From UBA1479 sp963976055 (GTDB lineage Bacteria > Pseudomonadota > Alphaproteobacteria > Rhodospirillales > Casp-alpha2): 64,000 nt of DNA. A program made the translations under genes and the position numbers. Shown here piece after piece: positions 1 through 10,202 of the stretch. The first letter of the stretch is position 1. Each line of letters opens with the position of its first letter. The notes under the pieces were generated by a model. It was not told the origin of the DNA, did not search any database, and was given only the letters and a program-made list of their open reading frames with translations. The stretch is from assembly GCA_963976055.1 (NCBI GenBank), contig CAXBJB010000001.1, positions 310,001 to 374,000 of the forward strand, in the 5' to 3' direction.

Positions 1-847
1 ACACGGTCGTGATATGCGGCTCGATCCCGGCCAGGCTTTCCTCGCGCAGGATGCGGGCCGTGGTTTCGCGCATGGCGGTGATCGAGGCGCGCAGGTTGTG
101 GTTGGCCCAGATGGCCAACGACACGCCGGCCTTGCGGAAATCGTCCGTCGGCGTGGCGTAGTACTTGGTCGGCACGATCACCACCGGCACGCGGTTGTCC
201 CACTGGCGCATGAATTCCATGATCTCGTCCGCCGTCGCCAGCTTGGAATGGCACAGCACGGCATCGGCGCCGGCCTCGGCATAGGCATGGGCGCGGTCGA
301 GCGCCTCGTTCAGGCCGCGCCCGGCGATGAAGGCTTCCAGCCGCGCGACGATGGAGAAGTCGGGGTCGGTCTGGCTGTCCTTGCCGGCCTTGATCTTGCC
401 CGCGAACTCGGCCATGTCGGCCAGCGGCTGGCCCTCGCCGATGAAGGAATTGGTCTTGGGGAACAGTTTGTCCTCGATGCAGATGCCGGCGATGCCGCGC
501 TGGCAGAACTTGGTCACCGCGCGGCGCATGTTATTGAAGTTGCCCCAGCCGGTGTCGCCGTCGACCAGGATCGGGATCGACGTGGCGTCGGACATGAATT
601 CCAGGACTTCCAGGACCTGGGTCCAGGACGCTTCGTTGTTGTCGCGCACGCCCAAGGCCGCCGACATGGACAGGCCGGACGCCCAGATGCCCTTGAACCC
701 GGCTTCCTCGACGATCTTCGCCGACAGGCCGTTATGAGCCTCCATGATGAATTCCAGATCGGGCGAGGTCAGCATCCGGCGCAGCTTGCCGGCCTTGGTC
801 AGGGTTTCGGAATGGGTGGCGCGGGCGTCGCGGTTGGACGTGATCAT
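1..847 (-). CDS. aepX: Phosphoenolpyruvate phosphomutase (partial, 3' end outside window)
   Basis: The reverse-strand frame from the ATG at 847 is open to the window edge (282 codons). It reads as a PEP mutase/isocitrate-lyase-superfamily protein that interconverts phosphoenolpyruvate and phosphonopyruvate, the first step of C-P bond (phosphonate) synthesis. Visible motifs are the metal-binding DGDTGWGNFNN and the gating loop EDKLFPKTNSF, which separates PEP mutase from isocitrate and methylisocitrate lyases. A GGAGAG ribosome site lies five bases before the ATG. Full-length relatives have about 290-300 residues, or more when fused to a nucleotidyltransferase, so only the C-terminal end is missing. 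The gene is divergent from urtA. Phosphonate partners, if any, lie outside the window. Confidence 0.85.
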   Translation of the reverse strand, partial: MITSNRDARATHSETLTKAGKLRRMLTSPDLEFIMEAHNGLSAKIVEEAGFKGIWASGLSMSAALGVRDNNEASWTQVLEVLEFMSDATSIPILVDGDTGWGNFNNMRRAVTKFCQRGIAGICIEDKLFPKTNSFIGEGQPLADMAEFAGKIKAGKDSQTDPDFSIVARLEAFIAGRGLNEALDRAHAYAEAGADAVLCHSKLATADEIMEFMRQWDNRVPVVIVPTKYYATPTDDFRKAGVSLAIWANHNLRASITAMRETTARILREESLAGIEPHITTV

Positions 848-1185
848 GATCTCTCCGATGGGATGGGGCCGGGTCGGCGGTGGGGGTCGGCGGGTTATAG
901 CCCAGACAATAGGGTGAATCTATGGCAGGTATTGATATATTCGATATAGGTGTGCCTTATACCCCGCGCCAAGTGAATTTGTCATTTGCCGATTGGGCGT
1001 CCGGCGGCGGTGAAATCGACGGCTTCGCCATCGCACACTTGTATGTCTATGTTTTAGGCAAATACGCAAATTTGCATAATTTTTAATCTTATATTGCGGC
1101 GCATTCGCAAGGCTGCGTCGGTCAAGAATGTTTTAATGTATTGAAAAATAATAGATATTCTTATTCGTCCCGGGGCTGTGCAAAT
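848..1185. other. Divergent intergenic region aepX / urtA
   Basis: This AT-rich stretch between the two divergent genes has no convincing coding frame. It contains a perfect 10-bp palindrome, GCAAATTTGC, at 1066-1075, about 115 bases before the sigma-54 promoter. That is the right distance for an activator site, although it does not match the NtrC consensus (GCAC-N7-GTGC-like). Another AT-rich, partly symmetric patch lies at about 931-950 near the aepX start. Confidence 0.4.
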
Positions 1186-1201
1186 TGGCACGGCGTTTGC
1201 C
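1186..1201 (+). promoter_or_regulatory. Sigma-54 (RpoN) -24/-12 promoter of the urt-ure block
   Basis: TGGCACG, four bases, then TTGCC matches the sigma-54 consensus TGGCACG-N4-TTGCW except at the final base. The invariant GG and GC doublets have the correct spacing. It ends 48 bases before the urtA ATG, placing the expected start near 1213 with a leader of about 37 bases that includes the GGAGG ribosome site. Sigma-54 control with NtrC is the usual arrangement for nitrogen-scavenging urea transport, so the context agrees. Confidence 0.8.
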
Positions 1202-1249
1202 ATTACCTTGCCGCAACGCAGCAACAATTCCTTATTTGGAGGCGATATA

Positions 1250-2539
1250 ATGAAAACGTATTTCCGGGGGGCAGTGGCGGGCATCGCCCTGGCCGCGGCC
1301 GCGATGACGAGCACCGTCGCGCAGGCCGCCGACACCATCAAAGTCGGCATTCTCCATTCTCTGTCCGGCACCATGGCGATCAGCGAAACCACGCTGAAGG
1401 ACGTCATGCTGATGCTGATCGAGGAGCAGAACAAGAAAGGCGGCCTTTTGGGCAAGAAGCTCGAAGCCGTCGTCGTCGATCCCGCGTCCAACTGGCCGCT
1501 GTTCGCGGAAAAGGCGCGCGAGCTGATCGAGGTCAAGAAGGTCGATGTGGTGTTCGGTTGTTGGACCTCGGTGTCGCGCAAGTCCGTGCTGCCGGTGTTC
1601 GAGGAACTGAATTCGGTTCTGTTCTATCCGGTCCAGTACGAAGGCGAAGAAAGCCAGAAGAACGTGTTCTACACCGGGGCCGCGCCGAACCAGCAGGCGA
1701 TCCCCGCCGTCGATTACCTGGCCAAGCAGGAAGGCGTGAAGCGCTGGGTCCTGGCCGGGACCGACTATGTCTATCCGCGCACCACCAACAAGATTCTTGA
1801 GACCTATCTCAAGAACAAGGGCGTTGCCGCCGAAGACATCATGATCAACTACACGCCGTTCGGTCATTCCGACTGGCAGACCATCGTCGCCGACATCAAG
1901 AAGTTCGGGTCCGCCGGCAAGAAGACCGCTGTCGTCTCGACCATCAACGGTGACGCCAACGTGCCGTTCTACAAGGAACTGGCCAACCAGGGCATCAAGG
2001 CCGAAGACATTCCGGTCGTCGCGTTCTCCGTCGGCGAAGAGGAACTGGCCGGTCTCGATACCGCCCCGCTGGTCGGCCACCTGGCCGCCTGGAACTACTT
2101 CATGTCCGCCAACACGCCGGAAAACGCCGCGTTCATCAAGAAATGGAAGACCTTCATCAAGAACGACAAGCGCGTGACCAACGACCCCATGGAAGCCCAT
2201 TACATCGGCTTCAACATGTGGGTGAAGGCGGTCGAGATCGCTGGCACGACCAAGCCGGACGCCGTGATCGACAGCATCGTCGGCGTCACCGTGCCGAACC
2301 TGACGGGCGGCGTGTCGGCCATGATGCCGAACCACCACATCACCAAGCCGGTGCTGATCGGCGAAATTCAGGCCAACGGCCAGTTCGAAACCGTGTCCTC
2401 GACGCCGGGCCTGGTGCCGGGCGACGCCTGGTCCGACTTCCTGCCGGGCTCCAAGGACCTGATCTCCGATTGGCGCAAGCCGATGTCTTGCGGCAACTTC
2501 AACGTCAAGACCGGCAAGTGCAGCGGCAAGGGCTCCTGA
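1250..2539 (+). CDS. urtA: Urea ABC transporter, substrate-binding protein
   Basis: This 429-residue periplasmic protein captures urea for the UrtBCDE importer. The N-terminus is a classical Sec signal peptide with likely cleavage after AQA at residue 26. The mature part begins DTIKVGILHSLSGTMAIS, the opening of the Peripla_BP_5 (LivJ/AmiC-like) fold, and continues through the UrtA-typical segment FGCWTSVSRKSVLPVFEE. The ATG at 1250 is preferred over an upstream GTG or ATG in the same frame because GGAGG lies seven bases before it and the signal peptide starts there. It is the first gene after the sigma-54 promoter. Confidence 0.95.
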   Translation: MKTYFRGAVAGIALAAAAMTSTVAQAADTIKVGILHSLSGTMAISETTLKDVMLMLIEEQNKKGGLLGKKLEAVVVDPASNWPLFAEKARELIEVKKVDVVFGCWTSVSRKSVLPVFEELNSVLFYPVQYEGEESQKNVFYTGAAPNQQAIPAVDYLAKQEGVKRWVLAGTDYVYPRTTNKILETYLKNKGVAAEDIMINYTPFGHSDWQTIVADIKKFGSAGKKTAVVSTINGDANVPFYKELANQGIKAEDIPVVAFSVGEEELAGLDTAPLVGHLAAWNYFMSANTPENAAFIKKWKTFIKNDKRVTNDPMEAHYIGFNMWVKAVEIAGTTKPDAVIDSIVGVTVPNLTGGVSAMMPNHHITKPVLIGEIQANGQFETVSSTPGLVPGDAWSDFLPGSKDLISDWRKPMSCGNFNVKTGKCSGKGS

Positions 2540-2582
2540 TCCGGGGTCCGGTCACACCGTGACGGCAACAGACCACACGGGC

Positions 2583-2604
2583 GGGCGGGGCACACGCCCC
2601 GCCC
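2583..2604 (+). promoter_or_regulatory. Stable hairpin between urtA and urtB
   Basis: GGGCGGGGC (2583-2591), loop ACAC, GCCCCGCCC (2596-2604) is a perfect nine-pair GC stem in the 118-base urtA-urtB gap. No T-run follows, so it is not a canonical intrinsic terminator. In binding-protein transporters such stems commonly protect the upstream mRNA or attenuate read-through, giving more binding protein than permease. That role here is an inference. Confidence 0.55.
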
Positions 2605-2657
2605 CCCACACCATCCGAAATTTCCGCAACCACCATCCTGGCAACGGCGGCAGGCTC

Positions 2658-4277
2658 ATGGCGCGATCCATTAATTCATTAGTGCTTTTCCTGGCCCTGG
2701 CCTGGCTGATCCCCGCGGGACCGGCCCAGGCGGACGACACGGCCCTCCAGGCGCAGATCGATGCCTTGGGCACGGGCGGGTTCTCCGAAACGGCCAAGCA
2801 GATTGAGGCCCTCGCGGCTTCCGGCGACGACCGCGTCGTCCCCGCGCTCGAGGCCCTTCTGGCCGGCGACCTTTACGTCCGGCCGTCCGACAAGAAAGTC
2901 TTCATCACCAAAAAGACCGAGGGTGGGTTCACCCTGATCGACCCCTTGTCCGGCAAGGACGTGGCCACGTCCGACAGTTTCTCGGTCAAGAAGATCCGCG
3001 TGAACAACCGGCTCCGGCGGGCGCTCAAGGCCGCCCTCGGCGGGCTGACGCTGTTGTCCAAGGATCCGGCGGCGCGCCTCAAGGCGGCGGGGGCGGTGTT
3101 CAAGTCTCAGGACCCGGACATGCTGGCACCCCTCGAGGCCGCGATCCTCAAGGAGGCCGAGGATAAGGTGAGGAAGGCGCTACAGGGTGCCCGCGCCGCC
3201 GTGCAACTGAAATCCGACGTGCCCGAGGCCGACAAGATCGCGGCCCTCAAGCTGATCGAGGAACGGGGGGACCGCGATGCGCTTTCCATCGCGCTCGCCG
3301 CCGCCGCGCAATCGGAGGGCGCGGTGAAGGCCGCCGCCGAGGCCACGGCCAAATCGATCCGCCAGACCCTGGAACTCTGGGGTGCGGCGCAGAACGTGTG
3401 GTACGGACTGTCGCTGGGATCGGTCCTGCTGCTCGCCGCCATTGGCCTCGCCATCACCTTCGGCGTCATGGGGGTCATCAACATGGCCCACGGCGAAATG
3501 GTGATGATCGGGGCATACGTGACCTTCATGGTGCAGGAAGTCATCCGCACCTCGATGCCGGAACTGTTCGCTTATTCCCTGCTGATATCTGTGCCGCTGG
3601 CCTTTCTGGTCGCCGGTGCCGTCGGCATGGCGGTGGAACGCTGCATCATCCGCTTTCTCTACGGCCGCCCGCTGGAAACCCTGCTCGCGACCTGGGGGCT
3701 CAGCCTGGTCCTGCAGCAGGCCGTGCGTACCATCTTCGGGCCGTCCAACCGCGAGGTCGGCACGCCCGACTACATGGCCGGCGCGTTCCAGGTCGGCCAC
3801 CTGACCATCACCTACAACCGGCTGTGGATCGTCGTGTTCTCGCTGGTCGTGCTGTTCGCCCTGATGGCGGTGTTGAAAAAGACCTCGCTCGGCCTGCAGA
3901 TGCGCGCCGTCACACAGAACCGCCGCATGGCCGGCGCCATGGGCATCCGCACCAACTGGGTCGACGCCGTGACCTTCGGGCTCGGCTCCGGCATCGCCGG
4001 GATCGCCGGGGTCGCGCTCTCGCAGATCGACAACGTCAGCCCCAACTTGGGCCAGTCCTACATCATCGACAGCTTCATGGTCGTGGTGTTCGGCGGGGTC
4101 GGCAACCTGTGGGGCACGCTGGTGGGGGCCATGACGCTGGGCGTCGCCAACAAGTTCCTGGAGCCCTATGCGGGCGCCGTGCTGGGCAAGGTCCTGGTTC
4201 TCGTGTTCATCATCCTGTTCATCCAGAAACGTCCACGGGGGCTGTTCGCCCTCAAGGGCCGAGCGATCGAGACATGA
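2658..4277 (+). CDS. urtB: Urea ABC transporter, permease UrtB
   Basis: This 539-residue protein is one of the two inner-membrane permeases for urea. A signal-like segment (residues 1-25, ending PAQA) is followed by a soluble helical-repeat region to about residue 235. The LivH-type permease domain then starts near residue 240 (GLSLGSVLLLAAIGLAITFG, then NMAHGEMVMIGAY). The long extracytoplasmic N-domain is normal for proteobacterial UrtB. I chose the ATG at 2658 because it begins the signal segment; an upstream frame extension is low-complexity. The stop overlaps the urtC start (ATGA). Confidence 0.93.
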   Translation: MARSINSLVLFLALAWLIPAGPAQADDTALQAQIDALGTGGFSETAKQIEALAASGDDRVVPALEALLAGDLYVRPSDKKVFITKKTEGGFTLIDPLSGKDVATSDSFSVKKIRVNNRLRRALKAALGGLTLLSKDPAARLKAAGAVFKSQDPDMLAPLEAAILKEAEDKVRKALQGARAAVQLKSDVPEADKIAALKLIEERGDRDALSIALAAAAQSEGAVKAAAEATAKSIRQTLELWGAAQNVWYGLSLGSVLLLAAIGLAITFGVMGVINMAHGEMVMIGAYVTFMVQEVIRTSMPELFAYSLLISVPLAFLVAGAVGMAVERCIIRFLYGRPLETLLATWGLSLVLQQAVRTIFGPSNREVGTPDYMAGAFQVGHLTITYNRLWIVVFSLVVLFALMAVLKKTSLGLQMRAVTQNRRMAGAMGIRTNWVDAVTFGLGSGIAGIAGVALSQIDNVSPNLGQSYIIDSFMVVVFGGVGNLWGTLVGAMTLGVANKFLEPYAGAVLGKVLVLVFIILFIQKRPRGLFALKGRAIET

Positions 4278-5416
4278 TGACCCTCAGACTTATTCAAGGC
4301 GGCTTCGACCGCCGCACGGCGATCTTCCTGGGGCTCTTGTTCCTGGTCGTCATCGGGGTGTCCGTGCTCAGCCTCGGCACCGACGACGCCAACCCGCTTC
4401 ACGTCTCGTCCTATACGGTGGCGCTGCTCGGCAAGTATCTCTGCTATGCCCTGCTCGCGCTTTCGGTCGATCTTGTCTGGGGTTTCTGCGGTGTACTGTC
4501 GCTGGGTCATGCGGCGTTCTTCGCGCTTGGCGGCTATGCCATGGGCATGTACCTGATGCGCCAGATCGGCACGCGCGGCGTCTACGGCGATCCGGTCCTG
4601 CCCGACTTCATGGTGTTCCTGAACTACAAGGAATTGCCCTGGTTCTGGCAGGGCTTCGACCAGTTCTGGTTCGCGGCCCTGATGGTCGTGGTGGTGCCCG
4701 GCGTGCTCGCCTTCGTGTTCGGCTGGTTCGCCTTCCGCTCGCGGGTCACGGGGGTCTATCTCTCGATCATCACCCAGGCCCTGACCTTCGCCCTGATGCT
4801 CGCCTTCTTCCGCAACGACATGGGCTTCGGCGGCAACAACGGCCTGACCGATTTCAAGGAAATCCTCGGCTTCGACGTGCAGGCGGACACGACCCGCGTC
4901 GGCCTGCTGCTGGCCTCGGCGGTCGCCTTGGCGATCGGCTTCATCATCTGCAAGGCGCTGGTCAACTCCAAGTTCGGCAAGGTGCTGATCGCCGTGCGCG
5001 ACGCGGAAAGCCGGACCCGCTTCCTGGGCTACCGGCCCGAGAACTATAAGCTTCTGGTCTGGACCCTGTCGGCCTGCATGGCCGGGGTCGCGGGGGCGCT
5101 GTACGTACCCCAGGTCGGCATCATCAATCCGTCGGAATTCACGCCCGCCAATTCCATCGAGGTCGTGATCTGGGTCGCCGTCGGCGGCCGGGGCACCCTG
5201 GTGGGGGCGACGGTGGGGGCGATCCTGGTCAACTTCGGCAAGACCCTGTTCACGGGCATCCTGCCGGAATTCTGGCTGTTCGCCCTGGGTGGGCTGTTCA
5301 TCGCTGTGACCCTGTTCCTGCCGAAAGGCATCGTCGGCACCTATGACGAGTTCATGGCCAAGCGCCGGGCGTCCAAGGGCGCGGCCGCCGCGCCGCAGCC
5401 GCAGGAAGGAGATTGA
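4274..5416 (+). CDS. urtC: Urea ABC transporter, permease UrtC
   Basis: This 380-residue LivM-type membrane permease is the second channel subunit of the urea importer. Several hydrophobic helices are visible. The family segment LVWGFCGVLSLGHAAFFALGG is present, as is the cytoplasmic coupling region around VLIAVRDAESRTRFLGY. Two adjacent ATG codons (4274 and 4277) overlap the urtB stop; either could start the protein, and translational coupling is likely. The C-terminus is a short charged, Ala/Pro-rich tail. It is followed at once by urtD. Confidence 0.93.
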   Translation: MMTLRLIQGGFDRRTAIFLGLLFLVVIGVSVLSLGTDDANPLHVSSYTVALLGKYLCYALLALSVDLVWGFCGVLSLGHAAFFALGGYAMGMYLMRQIGTRGVYGDPVLPDFMVFLNYKELPWFWQGFDQFWFAALMVVVVPGVLAFVFGWFAFRSRVTGVYLSIITQALTFALMLAFFRNDMGFGGNNGLTDFKEILGFDVQADTTRVGLLLASAVALAIGFIICKALVNSKFGKVLIAVRDAESRTRFLGYRPENYKLLVWTLSACMAGVAGALYVPQVGIINPSEFTPANSIEVVIWVAVGGRGTLVGATVGAILVNFGKTLFTGILPEFWLFALGGLFIAVTLFLPKGIVGTYDEFMAKRRASKGAAAAPQPQEGD

Positions 5417-5420
5417 GCGC

Positions 5421-6167
5421 ATGTCATCTAAAAGCTCGATCCTCTATCTGGAAAACGTCAACGTCTCGTTCGATGGTTTCCGGGCCCTGCGCGATCTGTC
5501 GCTGACGGTGAAACCGGGCGAGATGCGCGCCATCATCGGCCCCAACGGGGCGGGCAAGACCACGATGATGGACGTCATCACCGGCAAGACCAAGCCCGAC
5601 AACGGCCGCGTGCTGTTCGACGAGACCGTCAACCTGACCCGCCTGGACGAGGCGGAGATCGCGTCCCTCGGCATCGGCCGCAAGTTCCAGAAACCGACCG
5701 TGTTCGAAAATCACACGGTGTGGGACAACCTGGTCCTGGCGCTGAAATCCGGGCGTCGGGCCTGGGATACCCTGTTCCACCTCACGGGGGCCAAGGACCG
5801 GAAAGAGATCGAGGACATCCTTGAGATCATCCGCCTGACCCGCGTCAAGGACGAGGTTTCCGCCAACCTGTCCCACGGCCAGAAGCAGTGGCTGGAAATC
5901 GGCATGCTGCTGGCCCAGGACCCCAAGCTTCTGTTGGTCGATGAGCCGGTCGCCGGCATGACCGATGCGGAAACCGAAGAAACCGCGAGGCTGCTGCGCG
6001 ACATCGCCCAGCGTCATTCCGTGGTCGTGGTCGAACATGACATGGCTTTCGTGCGCGACCTGGATGTTCAGGTCACGGTGTTGCACGAAGGCTCGGCCAT
6101 CGCCGAGGGCACGCTCGATTACGTCAGCGCCGACGAGCGCGTCATCGAAGTCTATCTGGGACGCTAG
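5421..6167 (+). CDS. urtD: Urea ABC transporter, ATPase UrtD
   Basis: This 248-residue LivG-type ATPase energises urea uptake. It has Walker A GPNGAGKTT (residues 40-48), the signature LSHGQKQWLEIG, Walker B LLLVDEP and the H-loop VVVEHDM. Segments such as FQKPTVFENHTVWDNL are typical of UrtD. The start at 5421, four bases after the urtC stop, has AGGAAGGA upstream; a longer upstream frame lies inside urtC and is not credible. The length is normal. Confidence 0.94.
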   Translation: MSSKSSILYLENVNVSFDGFRALRDLSLTVKPGEMRAIIGPNGAGKTTMMDVITGKTKPDNGRVLFDETVNLTRLDEAEIASLGIGRKFQKPTVFENHTVWDNLVLALKSGRRAWDTLFHLTGAKDRKEIEDILEIIRLTRVKDEVSANLSHGQKQWLEIGMLLAQDPKLLLVDEPVAGMTDAETEETARLLRDIAQRHSVVVVEHDMAFVRDLDVQVTVLHEGSAIAEGTLDYVSADERVIEVYLGR

Positions 6168-6184
6168 GGAGAGGAAGGCGAGAG

Positions 6185-6994
6185 ATGCTTGAAGTCCGAA
6201 ACGTCGACCTGTTCTACGGCGCCGCCCAGGCGCTGCGCGGCGTCAGCATGACGGCCGAGGTCGGCAAGGTGACCTGCGTTCTGGGCCGCAACGGCGTCGG
6301 CAAGACCAGCCTGCTGCGCGCCATCGTCGGCCATCATCCCATCGCGAACGGCGACATCCTGTGGGACGGGGTCTCGGTCAATTCGCTTGCGACCTTCGAC
6401 CGGGCACGGCGCGGCATCGCCTACGTGCCCCAGGGGCGCGAGATTTTCCCGCTGCTGACCGTGCAGGAAAACCTGGAGACCGGGTTCGCCGGCCTGCCGG
6501 CCAAGCTGCGCTTCGTGCCGGACGAGGTGTTTGAGCTGTTCCCCGTGCTCAAGACCATGCTGAAGCGCCGGGGCGGCGACCTGTCCGGCGGGCAGCAGCA
6601 GCAACTGGCGATCGGCCGGGCGCTGGTCACGCGGCCGCGCCTGCTGGTGCTGGACGAGCCGACGGAAGGCATTCAGCCCTCGATCATCAAGGACATCGGC
6701 GGCGCCATCAAGTTCCTGCGCGACCGGTCGAACAAGCAGGACGAGGCCTCGTCCTTCCGGGTCTACGACACGCCGCCGGGGGATTCCAATGGCGCGACCA
6801 ACAAGACGGTGAAGGACGCGGTTTCCTACTTGCGCGAGAAAGGGGAAATGGCGATCCTGCTGGTCGAACAGTATTTTGATTTCGCCCACGAATTGGCCGA
6901 CGCCATCACCGTCATGGACCGGGGCGAGGTCATTGTCGCCGGTGACAAGAACGAGTTGGACGCGGACGATGTACGACGGCACCTCACCGTCTGA
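6185..6994 (+). CDS. urtE: Urea ABC transporter, ATPase UrtE, with an unusual insertion
   Basis: This LivF-type ATPase is the second nucleotide-binding subunit for urea. It has Walker A GRNGVGKTS (residues 34-42), signature LSGGQQQQLAIGRAL, Walker B LLVLDEP and the late block ILLVEQYFDFAHELAD. At 269 residues it is about 35-40 longer than typical UrtE (about 230). The excess is a hydrophilic segment around residues 183-219, between IKFLRDR and GEMAILLVEQ, just before the H-loop region. The flanking stretches AIKFLRDR and AVSYLREK resemble each other, so a local duplication is possible. Its last 26 bases overlap ureD. Confidence 0.92.
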   Translation: MLEVRNVDLFYGAAQALRGVSMTAEVGKVTCVLGRNGVGKTSLLRAIVGHHPIANGDILWDGVSVNSLATFDRARRGIAYVPQGREIFPLLTVQENLETGFAGLPAKLRFVPDEVFELFPVLKTMLKRRGGDLSGGQQQQLAIGRALVTRPRLLVLDEPTEGIQPSIIKDIGGAIKFLRDRSNKQDEASSFRVYDTPPGDSNGATNKTVKDAVSYLREKGEMAILLVEQYFDFAHELADAITVMDRGEVIVAGDKNELDADDVRRHLTV

Positions 6995-7817
6995 CCGGCC
7001 CGGCGAAACCCTTTCCCTGCAGCGTGCCCGCGGTCGGGCCCGGATCGCGGTCCGGGTCGAGGACGGCGTCACGCGCTTGGCCGAGTTGTACCAGGACGGC
7101 TGCGCCAAGCTGCGCCTGCCCAAGGTCTACGGTCCGTCGTCGGTTGAAGCGGTTCTGCTCAACACGGCGGGCGGGCTGACGGGCGGCGACCACTACGCGA
7201 CCGAGGCGGAGGCTGGGGCCGGGGCGGCCCTGACCCTGACCTCCCAGGCCTGCGAGCGGGTCTACCGCGCCACGGGTCAGGTTCCAGCGCGGGTCGACAC
7301 GCGATTGACGGCGGGCGCGGGGGCGGCGCTCCACTGGCTGCCCCAGGAAACGATTCTGTTCGACGGCGGGCGGCTGGAGCGGTCCCTGGACGTGGACCTC
7401 ACCGGCGACGCGGCCTTCCTGGCGGTCGAGGCATTGGTGCTGGGGCGGGTCGCTTCGGGCGAGACGGTCACCGGGGGATCGTTCGCCGATTCCTGGCGTA
7501 TCCGCCGGGACGGACGGCTGATCTTCGCCGACGCGGCGCGGATCGGTGGCGACATCGACACCGTTGCCGCCGGATCCGCCGTTCTGGCGGGCAACAAGGC
7601 GGTGGCGACGGTGGTTCTGGCCGTGGCCGGGGCGGAGGAAAAATTGGCCGAGGTGCGGGCGGTGCTGGACCCGCTGGCCACGGCGGGGGCGAGTGCGATG
7701 CCCGGCCTGCTGATCTGCCGCCTGGTCGCTGCCGACGACCGGGCCCTGCGCGCCTGTCTGGTGCCGCTGCTGAACCTGCTGGCCGGGCGGGCGCTGCCCC
7801 GCGTCTGGCACCTCTAG
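6969..7817 (+). CDS. ureD: Urease accessory protein UreD
   Basis: This 282-residue urease maturation chaperone, with UreF and UreG, delivers nickel to the UreABC apoenzyme. It carries family blocks LNTAGGLTGGDHY, LTSQACERVYRA, LHWLPQETILFDGGRLER and EALVLGRVASGE. The ATG at 6969 lies inside the end of urtE, which ties the transporter operon to the urease genes; the start was chosen to match the usual UreD N-terminus. It is the first gene of the ureDABCEFG set. Confidence 0.92.
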   Translation: MYDGTSPSDRPGETLSLQRARGRARIAVRVEDGVTRLAELYQDGCAKLRLPKVYGPSSVEAVLLNTAGGLTGGDHYATEAEAGAGAALTLTSQACERVYRATGQVPARVDTRLTAGAGAALHWLPQETILFDGGRLERSLDVDLTGDAAFLAVEALVLGRVASGETVTGGSFADSWRIRRDGRLIFADAARIGGDIDTVAAGSAVLAGNKAVATVVLAVAGAEEKLAEVRAVLDPLATAGASAMPGLLICRLVAADDRALRACLVPLLNLLAGRALPRVWHL

Positions 7818-7844
7818 ACGTCAAAGAAGATAAAGGGAGGATCC

Positions 7845-8147
7845 ATGAACCTGACACCCAGAGAGAAGGACAAGCTGCTGATTTCCATGGCGGCGATGGT
7901 CGCGCGCAAGCGGCTGGAACGGGGGGTCAAGTTGAACCACCCGGAAGCCATCGCGCTGATTTCCGATTTCGTGGTCGAGGGGGCCCGCGACGGGAGGTCC
8001 GTCGCCGATCTGATGGCGGCCGGGGCCCATGTCATCACCCGCGACCAGGTCATGGAAGGGATTCCCGAGATGATCCACGACGTGCAGGTCGAAGCGACCT
8101 TTCCCGACGGGACTAAGCTGGTCACCGTCCATGACCCGATCCGTTGA
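7845..8147 (+). CDS. ureA: Urease subunit gamma
   Basis: This 100-residue small structural subunit of urease has the standard length. Diagnostic blocks are NLTPREKDKLL at the N-terminus, ARKRLERGVKLNHPEA, and the end block VEATFPDGTKLVTVHDPI. GGGAGG lies before the ATG. It assembles with UreB and UreC as a cytoplasmic heterotrimer that hydrolyses urea to ammonia and carbamate. It is followed by ureB after 11 bases. Confidence 0.96.
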   Translation: MNLTPREKDKLLISMAAMVARKRLERGVKLNHPEAIALISDFVVEGARDGRSVADLMAAGAHVITRDQVMEGIPEMIHDVQVEATFPDGTKLVTVHDPIR

Positions 8148-8158
8148 GGGAGGACGCC

Positions 8159-8478
8159 ATGATCCCAGGTGAAATCATCGCCGCCCCCGGCGAGATCGAA
8201 TTGAACGCGGGTCAGCCGACCGTGACCCTGACCGTCGCCAACACGGGCGACCGGCCGGTCCAGGTCGGCAGCCACTATCATTTCCATGAAACCAACGGGG
8301 CGCTGGACTTCGACCGCGAGAAGGCGCGTGGCATGCGCCTCGACATCGCGTCGGGCACGGCCGTGCGGTTCGAACCGGGCCAGTCCCGCGACGTGACCCT
8401 GGTGCCGCTTTTGGGGGCGCGCAAGGTCTACGGCTTCAATCAAAAGGTCATGGGCGATCTCGACGGGGGGGCGAAATA

Positions 8479-8479
<1 letters not shown>
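8159..8479 (+). CDS. ureB: Urease subunit beta
   Basis: This 106-residue structural subunit starts with the typical MIPGEI and contains VGSHYHFHETN and the end block GARKVYGFNQKVMGDL. The ATG at 8159 follows GGGAGG. An in-frame upstream start at 8144 would overlap ureA and is less likely. Its stop overlaps the ureC ATG (TAATG), so the two are probably translationally coupled. Confidence 0.96.
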
Positions 8480-10191
<1,712 letters not shown>

Positions 10192-10202
10192 GGGAGAGGC
10201 AC

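Noticed and set aside
14..949. Long plus-strand frame at the left edge
   Set aside because: It is antisense to the clear PEP mutase gene, shows low-complexity Gly/Arg/His composition and no motifs.
1066..1075. GCAAATTTGC palindrome as an NtrC site
   Set aside because: It does not match the known NtrC consensus, so it is only described within the intergenic region and not called as an operator.
1232..2338. Long minus-strand frame opposite urtA
   Set aside because: Composition is typical of an antisense frame in high-GC DNA; urtA has a signal peptide, a ribosome site and homology.
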